From NCBI RefSeq assembly GCF_014635825.1, contig NZ_BMDO01000008.1, forward strand, positions 124,001 through 188,000: a stretch of DNA of 64,000 nt, given 5' to 3'. The position numbers and the translations under genes were made by a program. The first letter of the stretch is position 1, and every line of letters starts with the position of its first letter. Positions 46,597-54,933 of this stretch are shown piece by piece. The notes under the pieces were generated by a model. That model saw nothing but the letters and a program-made list of their open reading frames with translations, made no database searches and was not told the DNA's origin. The DNA comes from Mucilaginibacter galii. Its GTDB lineage: Bacteria > Bacteroidota > Bacteroidia > Sphingobacteriales > Sphingobacteriaceae.

Positions 46597-48063
46597 TTAT
46601 TTGTACTCTATTTTTAAACCTGCAGCCTGTTTTAACCTGCTATTTTTTTGTATGCTTTCCGGAATGCTAAGATCAATACCGTCAGAAACTGGTGCCCATT
46701 TAATGTTTTGTGCCAAGCCAAGTAAGGTTACTCTTTTTATACCTTTTGCATTGTTGAGCTTGACATGAAGTTGGGCAGGTATAGTAACCATTTCTGTATC
46801 ACTTAATAAGTAAGCGTAAATTGCCTTTCGATTTTTTGACTGTGTAAAATAAATATTGTTATCTGAATAAGGAGCAATAGACCGCGAGCCATAGATGCCT
46901 TCGCCATTTATTTTTATCCATTTTCCTATACCTTCTAAGCGTTTGTAGGCTTCTGGGTCCCAATCCCCTTCAGGGCCAGGGCCAATATTCATGAGCAGAT
47001 TACCACCTCTTGATACGATCTTAATAAGCAGCTGTACAATTTCTTTGGTAGACTTGTAGTGATCGCCCGGAACATAGCTCCAGGAGTTACCCATAGTTAT
47101 GCAGCTCTCCCATGGATGATCGAGCGGCTGAGTTGGTACTTCCTGTTCAGGCGTTGTATAGTTTTCGTAAGGGCCTGCAACTGTACGGTCAACTATAATT
47201 AACCCAGGTTGATTTTGCCGGGCCATGGCCGCAATTTTTGGCATATCAATATCTTGGTTAAACTTAATATCGCGCTGCCAAACAATGGTTGTGTCTATTG
47301 TTTTGCGCGGCCTAACCCATCCGCCATCTAACCACAAAATATCAACACCACCATACCCGGTCATGAGTTCCTGAATTTGATTATAGGTAAACTCTTTAAA
47401 CTGGTTCCATTTTTCGGGATATTTAGCCGGGTTATAATTAACGTTACGGTCTTTAGGTGGAAAGTATGGCCACCAGTAATAAGGCGAGTGCCAGTCGGGC
47501 TTAGAAAAGTATGCGCCGATTAAAAAGTTTTGCTTCCTGAAAGCATTAAATATCTCCTTGGTAACATTAGCCCGCGGGTTAGATGCAAAAGCAGTTTGAG
47601 GATCTGTAATCTTATAGTCGGTTTGCTTGGTATCAAACATGGCAAACCCATCATGGTGCTTGGTGGTAAACACCATATATTTCATTCCGGCATCGTTAGC
47701 AGCCTTTACCCACTTTTCGGGGTTGAACTTTTGCGGATTGAAAGTTTTTGGTAAGTTTTCGTAAGCTTGCTTGTACTCATTATAATTAGCACCATACGGG
47801 CCTTTGCGTTGAGTCCAGCCTTCATCTTCCGGACAAATGCTCCAGCTTTCTACCACACCCCATTGGCTGTAAGTGCCCCAGTGCATAAATAGTCCAAACT
47901 TAAGATCCTGCCAGTTAGCAAGCTTTTTTTGCACCAGTACATCTATGGGTGCCTGGTACTTTTTAGAAACTTCGTGTACCTGTGCCTGCACATTAAAAGC
48001 CAAGGCATAAATAAGCATTACTGTTAAACTGAGTTTAGTACCGGATGTCATGCTACTGAACAT
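46597..48063 (-). CDS. GH29 alpha-L-fucosidase (second)
   Basis: A 488-residue fucosidase with signal peptide (ending NVQAQ, about residue 28). The barrel has FTTKHHDGFAMFD, DWHSPYYWWP and nucleophile D246 in ILWLDGGWV, with ENYTTPEQEVP and RGGNLLMNIGPG. The WLDGG form and short length place it with the general GH29-A branch, in contrast to the paralog at 36796, which has the WHDGA form and discoidin domains. It may remove core or terminal fucose with broader linkage range. It is second in the block, 9 bases after the ROK gene; the 151-base gap that follows suggests possible internal promoter activity before NagB. Confidence 0.93.
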   Translation of the reverse strand: MFSSMTSGTKLSLTVMLIYALAFNVQAQVHEVSKKYQAPIDVLVQKKLANWQDLKFGLFMHWGTYSQWGVVESWSICPEDEGWTQRKGPYGANYNEYKQAYENLPKTFNPQKFNPEKWVKAANDAGMKYMVFTTKHHDGFAMFDTKQTDYKITDPQTAFASNPRANVTKEIFNAFRKQNFLIGAYFSKPDWHSPYYWWPYFPPKDRNVNYNPAKYPEKWNQFKEFTYNQIQELMTGYGGVDILWLDGGWVRPRKTIDTTIVWQRDIKFNQDIDMPKIAAMARQNQPGLIIVDRTVAGPYENYTTPEQEVPTQPLDHPWESCITMGNSWSYVPGDHYKSTKEIVQLLIKIVSRGGNLLMNIGPGPEGDWDPEAYKRLEGIGKWIKINGEGIYGSRSIAPYSDNNIYFTQSKNRKAIYAYLLSDTEMVTIPAQLHVKLNNAKGIKRVTLLGLAQNIKWAPVSDGIDLSIPESIQKNSRLKQAAGLKIEYK

Positions 48064-48072
48064 AATTATATA

Positions 48073-49287
48073 TTAAAGATCAACGGATAACTCTTTTTTT
48101 AAAGCATTCATCTTTGCTTGCAAAGGCTTACCTATATTTTCTACAACCAATGCACCACCGCCGATAATTTGAGCTTTACTGTTTAAATTAGATACCAGCA
48201 GTTCGGTGTCATGCGCCAGGCGCGGAATACAATGCTCGTTTATAGCTTGCTGAATAGGGGACAGCCACAATTTACCCACCATACTGCCTATGCCACTCAA
48301 TACGATTGATGCCGGGTTTAAGATGTGAATAAGTATAGCAATGCCTTGCCCAACGTTGTAAGCGGCTTCCGAAATCAGCTTTACCGATAATACATCGCCT
48401 TTTATGGCTTCTGTCATTATCGCATTGGCATCAATTTCCTCGTAACTGGATAGGCTGCTTATCTGACCTAAATTAAGCTCGGCTTTAGCTTTACCAATGG
48501 TAGCTATAAATGATGCTTCGGTTTCAAGGCAGCCATGTTTACCGCAGGTGCAAAGCTTTCCGTTCTTAACTAATGGGATGTGGCTAAATTCGCCGGCTAA
48601 ACCGCTATGCCCCCTGAATATTTTACCATCCATGATCATACCCAAGCCAATACCCCAACCCAGGTTAACTATCATCGCATCTTTTTGATGCATGGCAATA
48701 CCAAACTTTAATTCGCCCAGGGCTATTGCTGTTGAATCATTTTCTAAAAACACCGGCAATAGAAGTTGATGTTGCAAGTAATCTACCAACGATTGGCCCT
48801 GTACATCCAAGAAAGTATAATTAATACCCTTAGCAGTGTCAATAAAGCCTGGCATAGTTAAGCCCAGGCCTAAAATTTTGTTTTTTTCTATAGCCGAACT
48901 CTTAACGTAATCGTTGATAAGGTTAAATAAAGAATCAACTTTTAAAGTAGCAGTATTAAGCTGATGTTGAGCAAGCGCTGTGATAAAGTTATTGTTCATA
49001 TCCATAAACACCAGTTGCATACTATACTGATTCATGGCTACTGATAATATAAAATGCGTATCAGTAATTAGGGAGTAGTGCAAAGGTTTACGACCGCCAC
49101 TTGAAATAGCATAACCATTTTCTTTTACATAGCCATCGGCAATTAACTCATTTAGAACCTTAATGGTGTGAGGTATGCTTTTACCAATGTGAGCACTTAC
49201 TTCGGTGCTTGTTAAAGACTCATTATAATATAAACTTTTAATGGCTTTAGCATTCGTATTCAAAATGGAGGACTTTATTTCGGGCAT
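48073..49287 (-). CDS. ROK-family transcriptional regulator (NagC/XylR type)
   Basis: A 404-residue protein combining an N-terminal winged helix (about residues 10-65; LYYNESLTSTEVSAHIGKSIPHTIKVL) with a ROK sugar-sensing domain. The sensing domain carries VNLGWGIGLGMIMDG, LENDSTAIALGE, GLAGEFSHIPL and the zinc motif CTCGKHGC (C246, C248, C253). NagC-type ROK repressors bind GlcNAc6P and release their operators. It starts the minus-strand block and is divergent from SusC; the GH29 gene follows 9 bases after its stop. Likely the local regulator of both directions, with palindromes in the shared region as candidate operators. The ligand is inferred from context, not sequence. Confidence 0.92.
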   Translation of the reverse strand: MPEIKSSILNTNAKAIKSLYYNESLTSTEVSAHIGKSIPHTIKVLNELIADGYVKENGYAISSGGRKPLHYSLITDTHFILSVAMNQYSMQLVFMDMNNNFITALAQHQLNTATLKVDSLFNLINDYVKSSAIEKNKILGLGLTMPGFIDTAKGINYTFLDVQGQSLVDYLQHQLLLPVFLENDSTAIALGELKFGIAMHQKDAMIVNLGWGIGLGMIMDGKIFRGHSGLAGEFSHIPLVKNGKLCTCGKHGCLETEASFIATIGKAKAELNLGQISSLSSYEEIDANAIMTEAIKGDVLSVKLISEAAYNVGQGIAILIHILNPASIVLSGIGSMVGKLWLSPIQQAINEHCIPRLAHDTELLVSNLNSKAQIIGGGALVVENIGKPLQAKMNALKKELSVDL

Positions 49288-49336
49288 TGCAGATTTTATA
49301 TTTTACATAATTAGCCATTTTTAATAAATAAAAAAG

Positions 49337-49359
49337 ACTTTTTTAAATTTTTAAAAAGT
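49337..49359. promoter_or_regulatory. Candidate ROK operator (imperfect palindrome)
   Basis: The 23-base AT-rich imperfect palindrome has outer arms ACTTTTT (49337-49343) and AAAAAGT (49353-49359). It lies directly upstream of the candidate -33 TTTG box of SusC and 50 bases before the ROK start, a fitting place for a regulator controlling both directions. AT-rich DNA makes chance palindromes common. Confidence 0.35.
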
Positions 49360-49360
49360 T

Positions 49361-49393
49361 TTTGCTTTTCAGAGAATTAATAACTTATTTTAG
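49361..49393 (+). promoter_or_regulatory. Candidate promoter of the SusC/SusD operon
   Basis: TTTG at 49361-49364 and TATTTTAG at 49386-49393 (one mismatch to TAnnTTTG) with a 21-base spacer, within the range of Bacteroidota -33/-7 promoters. It implies a long leader of about 300 bases. Confidence 0.4.
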
Positions 49394-49645
49394 ACAATCA
49401 TTTTAAATTAAACTTATCTATTCTTAACATAAGCCGCTTTTAAGGTTGTAAAAATGAGAATTTCATACCGAGAAAGCATTTACAAACTTAAAATGATAAA
49501 TAAAGAGCTTGTTGAATTAGCATTTCAACCATTTAGCGTTTCGAAGCAAGTTATCAAAGTATAAAATACACCTTAAGAGCAGTAAGATGAAAGACGCAAT
49601 ACCTTAAGCCTCATTAAGTCGACACTCCTATATGTCGATAATGCA

Positions 49646-49662
49646 GTGATGATTATCATCAC
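49646..49662 (+). promoter_or_regulatory. Palindrome/hairpin in the SusC leader
   Basis: GTGATGA (49646-49652) and TCATCAC (49656-49662) form a perfect 7-bp inverted repeat around TTA, 38 bases before the SusC ATG. It may be a protein-binding site or an RNA hairpin. The half-site TATCATCAC recurs at 54867-54875 ahead of the GH3 gene. Confidence 0.4.
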
Positions 49663-49700
49663 AAAAATTTTTAATTATTAAACTCAATCAATGTATTAGT

Positions 49701-52700
49701 ATGAAAATGAAATTTTACCAAAAAGGTATTTCGCGCAAATATGGGTCAACGATGCTATCGTTAACGACGGGCCTCGTATTTGCGGGCGTGTTTCTTGTAA
49801 AAACTGATGCTAAAGCGGCTGTAAAAGCACACTATGGCAACGGTCTTACAATAACTAAAGCTCTTAATAAAACATCCTTCGCCGATATAAACATTTCGGG
49901 AACAGTAATGGATGAGAAAGGCCAGCCGCTTACAGGCGTTTCGGTCAAAGTGAAAGGTAGTAGTGCCGGCACTATGACCGATCCGAGCGGCGTGTTTAAA
50001 ATCACTGCTCCGGAGAATGCAACTTTGGTGATATCTTATATAGGTTATCAATCTAAAGAAGTGCCAGTTGGTGGTAAAACATCGATTTCGATAACCTTAA
50101 CCCCATCGTCTAACAGCTTAAATGAAGTGGTAGTTACCTCATTTGGTATCAAGCGTCAGGCACGTGCGGTAGGGTATGCAACAAGTACCGTTACCGGTAA
50201 AGAAATTACAGAAGCAGGTGCTACAAACTTTGGTTCAGCCTTGTACGGTAAAGCTGCCGGTGTGCAAGTAACTACAGCTCCTGGTGGCGCAAGCAGCGCT
50301 GTTAACATACAAATACGTGGTCTTACATCTTTAGGATTTCAACAGCAACCTTTATATGTAGTAGATGGGGTTATCATCAGAAGCGAAAATCAATATGGAC
50401 CAAATGGTAGAAACAACGGCGGGTTTTATGATGATCAGCGTATTAGAGGTAATGGTATATTAGATATTAACCCGCAGGATATTGAGAGCCTTAATATACT
50501 TAAGGGTGCTGCAGCGAGCTCTTTATACGGTTCTGACGCTAATGCCGGTGTTATTATAATTACTACAAAAAAAGGTTCAAAAAGTAAAGGTCCGCAGGTT
50601 GCCTTCAATTATGTTGGTACCATGGAGCAAGCCGCTTTTATGCCCAAATTTCAAAATGTTTATGGCCAGGGTTATGACAGGGCTACAAATTTAGCTGTGG
50701 GGGCGACAGAAGAAGGTTGGATTCCAGATGCGGCATCGCCAAACGGTGTTAGACCCAATTTTAGGGCATATGCCAACTTTGGTCCTAAGATGGAAGGACA
50801 GCAAGTGCGTTGGTGGGATGGATCTATTCGTTCTTACTCTCCACAACCCGATAATTATAAAAACATATTCAGGAATGGTTTTAGTTCTCAGGCAAATGTT
50901 TCCTTATCAAACCAAACTGACAATGCTGATTATCGCATTTCGGCATCAAGGCTTGATTATAACAGCATCCAAAGAGAATCAAACCAACAGAGGAATACCT
51001 TTGGCTTAAACAGTGGTTTAAAATTAAGTAAAACGGTTAGCGTAGACATTGTTGCAAACTACGTAAACACTTTAACGCATAACAGACCATATCAAACGAA
51101 CAGGTTAGCTCAGTCATTTGACGGGTTTTTCGGACGTGAAGAAGATATGAATCTGATATTAGATAAATATCAAACTTCTCAAGGATATGCATTTGTACCG
51201 TTCAATCAAACTGCACGCAACCCAAGTGAGGCATTCGTTTTTAACGTACGTCCTAATTTGTACGATTACTTCTTTACTACCTTAAAAAATACTTACGATG
51301 AAAATGAAAATCGTTTATATACAAGTGCTACCTTAAATTGGGATGTTTTAAAGCACTTAAGGTTTAGGGGACGTATTGGTCAGGATTATACAGGCAGAAG
51401 TGTAGAAGAAAAAGGTTACAATCAGTACCCTGTAGCGTTTAATCCGGTAAGTAACAGTACTGGTAATTTTAATGTAAGCACGGGTATTTATTCTGTTGTG
51501 TATGGAGATGCATTATTAACATATTCTGATAATCTAACCAAAGATTTTAATTTCTCGTTAAGTGGTGGTTTCACATCGCGCAGCGAACGCTATAAAGATG
51601 AAACTTCGGCAACAAGTCAAGGCTTAGTTTCTGAAAACTTTTTCTCGTTGAATAACTCTTATGGCTTGCTGAATACGACTTATACTCGTCAGTCATTTTT
51701 AAAATATGGCTTTTTTGGTATACTTAACTTAACCTATAAAAACTATCTATTTTTAGAAGGTACAGTACGTCAGGAATCGGCTTCTACATTACCTCCAAAA
51801 AACAACAGTTACTTTTATCCATCGGTAAGTGGCAGCTTTGTATTTACCGACGCATTTAAAAATAGCTTACCTTCTTTCTTATCGTATGGTAAGTTAAGAG
51901 CGTCTTACGGTGTGGTGGGTAACCCTGCTGCCAATTACAGGGCTAATGTGCTGTATGCACAAACCTCGTTACAAACTAATAACGGTTCAGTTGCCCAAGT
52001 TTCTATACCCAACTCCAATTTTGGTAACAATAACCTGATGCCTGAGAAAAAGCATGAGACTGAATTTGGTTTAGAAACAAGAATGTTTAACGACAGGTTT
52101 GGCCTCGATTTTACCTATTACCAAAACAGGATTAAAAATCAAATATTGAGTTTACAGGTGGCACCTACAAACGGCCAGTCGAGCCAAATTGTAAATGCAG
52201 GAGAAATTGGTAATACAGGGGTTGAAATAGGATTAAACGGTCGTCCATTGGTGGGCGCTTTTAAGTGGCAAACCCGCTTAAACTTTAGTAGGATCCGCTC
52301 TAAAGTTTATTCTTTAGAAGGTGTTAGCCAGATTGTTTATGCCAATCTAGAAAACAGCGGTATTCAAATCGTAGTTAAACCTGGAGAAGATATAGGTAAT
52401 ATTTATGTTTATCCGGTGGCTACTGATAATAACGGCAATAAAAAAGTAGATGCCGATGGATATTATATTATTGATAAGACTTACAAAAAGGCCGGTAATA
52501 TTTTACCAAAAATCTCTGGTGGTTTAACAAATACATTTGATTACAAAAACTTCTCCTTAACTGTTTTGACCGATTACCGCTTTGGTGGCAAAATAGTATC
52601 AACACCACTTAAGTATGGTATTTCGGCTGGTATGTACGAAAGTACTTTACAATATCGTGATGCTGAGCACGGTGGTCTAAGCTATTATATAGACGGTACT

Positions 52701-53141
52701 AACTACGTGCAGGTTGCCAGCGGTGCAACAGCTGGCCCTGCCGGTCAAAAACTTTACCATGATGGTGTGATATTACCAGGAGTAAACGCAAATGGGCAGC
52801 CAAACACTAAGATATTGGATGCTGCTTCGTACTACTTTAATTCATTTGCAGCAGGCAGCGATGAGTCTTTAAACGAAGAAGGGGCTATTTACAAAAATAA
52901 CTATATTAAGTTAAGAGAATTGACATTAGGTTATACATTACCTAGAAGCGTTTCAAGCAAATTGCACGTAAGCAATGTAAGATTTTCGTTGATAGGAAGA
53001 AACCTGTTATACATTTACAGAACACTTAAAAACCTTGATCCGGAAACTTTGATTGGTAGTCAATGGTATAGCCAGGGTGTTGATAACGGATCTTTACCGG
53101 CAACACGCAGCTATGGTGCTTCTCTAAATGTTACCTTTTAA
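49701..53141 (+). CDS. SusC-like TonB-dependent outer-membrane glycan transporter
   Basis: An 1146-residue SusC/RagA-type protein. After a long N-terminal leader (signal helix around TMLSLTTGLVFAGVFLV, then ~25 residues) comes a carboxypeptidase-D regulatory-like domain (about 65-145; ISGTVMDEKGQPLTGVSVKVKG). The TonB-box region follows (LNEVVVTSFG), then the plug with YVVDGVIIR and IESLNILKGAAASSLYG, then a 22-strand barrel to the end. It imports oligosaccharides across the outer membrane using TonB energy and pairs with the SusD lipoprotein gene 23 bases downstream. It is divergent from the ROK/glycosidase block, which likely processes the same glycan. Confidence 0.95.
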   Translation: MKMKFYQKGISRKYGSTMLSLTTGLVFAGVFLVKTDAKAAVKAHYGNGLTITKALNKTSFADINISGTVMDEKGQPLTGVSVKVKGSSAGTMTDPSGVFKITAPENATLVISYIGYQSKEVPVGGKTSISITLTPSSNSLNEVVVTSFGIKRQARAVGYATSTVTGKEITEAGATNFGSALYGKAAGVQVTTAPGGASSAVNIQIRGLTSLGFQQQPLYVVDGVIIRSENQYGPNGRNNGGFYDDQRIRGNGILDINPQDIESLNILKGAAASSLYGSDANAGVIIITTKKGSKSKGPQVAFNYVGTMEQAAFMPKFQNVYGQGYDRATNLAVGATEEGWIPDAASPNGVRPNFRAYANFGPKMEGQQVRWWDGSIRSYSPQPDNYKNIFRNGFSSQANVSLSNQTDNADYRISASRLDYNSIQRESNQQRNTFGLNSGLKLSKTVSVDIVANYVNTLTHNRPYQTNRLAQSFDGFFGREEDMNLILDKYQTSQGYAFVPFNQTARNPSEAFVFNVRPNLYDYFFTTLKNTYDENENRLYTSATLNWDVLKHLRFRGRIGQDYTGRSVEEKGYNQYPVAFNPVSNSTGNFNVSTGIYSVVYGDALLTYSDNLTKDFNFSLSGGFTSRSERYKDETSATSQGLVSENFFSLNNSYGLLNTTYTRQSFLKYGFFGILNLTYKNYLFLEGTVRQESASTLPPKNNSYFYPSVSGSFVFTDAFKNSLPSFLSYGKLRASYGVVGNPAANYRANVLYAQTSLQTNNGSVAQVSIPNSNFGNNNLMPEKKHETEFGLETRMFNDRFGLDFTYYQNRIKNQILSLQVAPTNGQSSQIVNAGEIGNTGVEIGLNGRPLVGAFKWQTRLNFSRIRSKVYSLEGVSQIVYANLENSGIQIVVKPGEDIGNIYVYPVATDNNGNKKVDADGYYIIDKTYKKAGNILPKISGGLTNTFDYKNFSLTVLTDYRFGGKIVSTPLKYGISAGMYESTLQYRDAEHGGLSYYIDGTNYVQVASGATAGPAGQKLYHDGVILPGVNANGQPNTKILDAASYYFNSFAAGSDESLNEEGAIYKNNYIKLRELTLGYTLPRSVSSKLHVSNVRFSLIGRNLLYIYRTLKNLDPETLIGSQWYSQGVDNGSLPATRSYGASLNVTF

Positions 53142-53164
53142 TAATTAGCCATCAAATATTTATA

Positions 53165-54766
53165 ATGATGAAAAAAGTATTTATAAACATAAGCTTGCTA
53201 CTTGTGCTGTTTGTAACATTCAGCTCATGCAAAAAAAGCCTCGAAAAGCAATTCAATAATCCGGAATTAACTTCACAAACCAGTTTGTCTACATTGTTTA
53301 CCGCAATGTTAAACAGCGACAGGGTTAGACCTGCCTATTGGAATCAGCGTACGTATTTAATGCCGCACGCAGCAGTATATTCACAAACGGCTACTTTCGA
53401 TATTGGCAATACCGTTTACCAGCAAAATGATAATTATACCGGTAATTACTGGTCAGATTTTTATTATCCGGCTGGTAATGGCAGTGGGCCCATGGCTATT
53501 TACAGAACAATGGAAAAAACGTTTAATGCATTACCCGCCGCCGAGCAGGCAAACCAACAAGTATTTATGCAGGCAGCAAAAATATTCTTGTATGACCAAG
53601 CTTCAAAAATGATTGATGCCTGGGGCGATATTCCGTTTACTGAAGCTGGAAGCCTTGAAACAAACAACGCTATTAAAGACCCTAAGTTTGACGATGCCAA
53701 AACGTTATACACTACTTTTATAGCAGGATTAAATGATGCAGCAACATTTTTTAAAACTGCAAGCTTACCTGCTAATGTATCCGCATCTTTTAGTAAGCAG
53801 GATATTTTGTTGACCGGCAGCACGGATAAATGGAGAAGATATGCTAACTCTATTCGTTTGCGTATGCTCATGCGTACTTCATTTGTAGATGAAGCTACAT
53901 CACGCACCGCAGTAACAACCATGCTAAACAATAGCGCAGAATATCCATTAATAGATGGTGGAGGAAGTGCGAGTTACTCACCTGCAAGTAATGATGTTTT
54001 GTTACAGCCGTTAACTAACTATACCAATACACCGTTAAGTGCATTAACTGAAATTAACAGTTACTCTGCGCCCGATTACATGCTAAATACTGTAATGGCA
54101 CCGGCTAATGATCCGCGCATACCAGTCATATTCGATAAATATGGTCAAACTGCCGGAGGCAAATTTACGCCTAACCCAACATATAAGGCAATGCCTATAA
54201 CGTTTACTGCAGAGCAACAAACCACCGAGCGTACAAAATTTGCCATCATCGATTCAACAACATTCTTGAATAACTCTAAACTGCCGGGTATTGTAATTAC
54301 TGCTCCGGAGGTTAACTTTTTAAAGGCCGAGGCGTTTGAGCGCTGGGGTTCAAGTGCATCTGCTGCTACAGCTTACAACACTGCTGTTGCTCAATCAGTA
54401 TCATTTTATTATTACCTGAATAGCATTTCGCCAAGCGGTGTAAAAGTAAGTGCACCATCGGCTGCTGATGTAAATACCTTTTTGGCGGCACCAACTGTTG
54501 CTTATACAGGAACGTCGACCGATAAACTGGCTAAAATATGGATTCAGAAATGGTTGAATTTCGGTTTACTACAGGCCGACCAAGCTTGGTCTGAATACCG
54601 CCGCACCAAGTATCCGCAGCTAACTTTTGTCGCGCAAAACTCAAATTTCCCTTTACCTCCAACCAGGTTGATTTATCCAAGTGTTGAAACGGGATTCAAT
54701 ACGAACTACGGCGCTGTTAAATCTAAAGACACACGCACCACCAAAATATTTTGGGATGTAAAGTAG
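53165..54766 (+). CDS. SusD-like glycan-binding lipoprotein
   Basis: A 533-residue surface lipoprotein with lipobox TFSSCKK (C22). It belongs to the SusD/RagB superfamily, of the SusD-like_2 type: TPR-like helices include FMQAAKIFLYDQASKMIDAWGD and LLQADQAWSEYRRTKYPQL near the C-terminus. SusD proteins form a lid on SusC and capture the glycan. The gene is 23 bases downstream of SusC and ends in a strong terminator, so SusC-SusD form a complete two-gene unit. The ligand is unknown; neighbouring enzymes suggest N-glycan fragments. Confidence 0.94.
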   Translation: MMKKVFINISLLLVLFVTFSSCKKSLEKQFNNPELTSQTSLSTLFTAMLNSDRVRPAYWNQRTYLMPHAAVYSQTATFDIGNTVYQQNDNYTGNYWSDFYYPAGNGSGPMAIYRTMEKTFNALPAAEQANQQVFMQAAKIFLYDQASKMIDAWGDIPFTEAGSLETNNAIKDPKFDDAKTLYTTFIAGLNDAATFFKTASLPANVSASFSKQDILLTGSTDKWRRYANSIRLRMLMRTSFVDEATSRTAVTTMLNNSAEYPLIDGGGSASYSPASNDVLLQPLTNYTNTPLSALTEINSYSAPDYMLNTVMAPANDPRIPVIFDKYGQTAGGKFTPNPTYKAMPITFTAEQQTTERTKFAIIDSTTFLNNSKLPGIVITAPEVNFLKAEAFERWGSSASAATAYNTAVAQSVSFYYYLNSISPSGVKVSAPSAADVNTFLAAPTVAYTGTSTDKLAKIWIQKWLNFGLLQADQAWSEYRRTKYPQLTFVAQNSNFPLPPTRLIYPSVETGFNTNYGAVKSKDTRTTKIFWDVK

Positions 54767-54780
54767 TTTTTTCATGATCT

Positions 54781-54814
54781 AAAAAGCCAGTCTGTAACCA
54801 CAGACTGGCTTTTT
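54781..54814. terminator. Rho-independent terminator after SusD
   Basis: A perfect 14-bp inverted repeat (54781-54794 and 54801-54814, AAAAAGCC.../...GGCTTTTT) with a 6-base loop, 14 bases past the SusD stop and followed by TTTTTAATTT. It separates SusC-SusD from the GH3 gene. Confidence 0.92.
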
Positions 54815-54933
54815 AATTTAATTACCTGTAAGCTAATTTTTGAAATAGTAATTTAGCTTTCAATTCTATCATCACGTTACTTCTCCTTTAGTTGTATTAA
54901 CCATAGGAGTACTGCAAACCTCAATGCATACTT

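Larger units (their letters stand above)
49288..49700. promoter_or_regulatory. Divergent control region between ROK gene and SusC
   Basis: A 413-base AT-rich gap with no coding frame. It holds an imperfect 23-base palindrome (49337-49359), a candidate SusC promoter (49361-49393), a 6-7 bp hairpin around 49620-49640 (TCGACA/TGTCGA), and a perfect 7-bp inverted repeat (49646-49662) 38 bases before the SusC ATG. If the promoter is right, SusC has an untranslated leader of about 300 bases. Confidence 0.5.

Noticed and set aside
46584..46602. AT-only hairpin at the GH29 stop as a terminator splitting the ten-gene block
   Set aside because: The stem consists only of A-T pairs, overlaps the stop codon and has no following T-run on the minus strand, so strong termination is unlikely.
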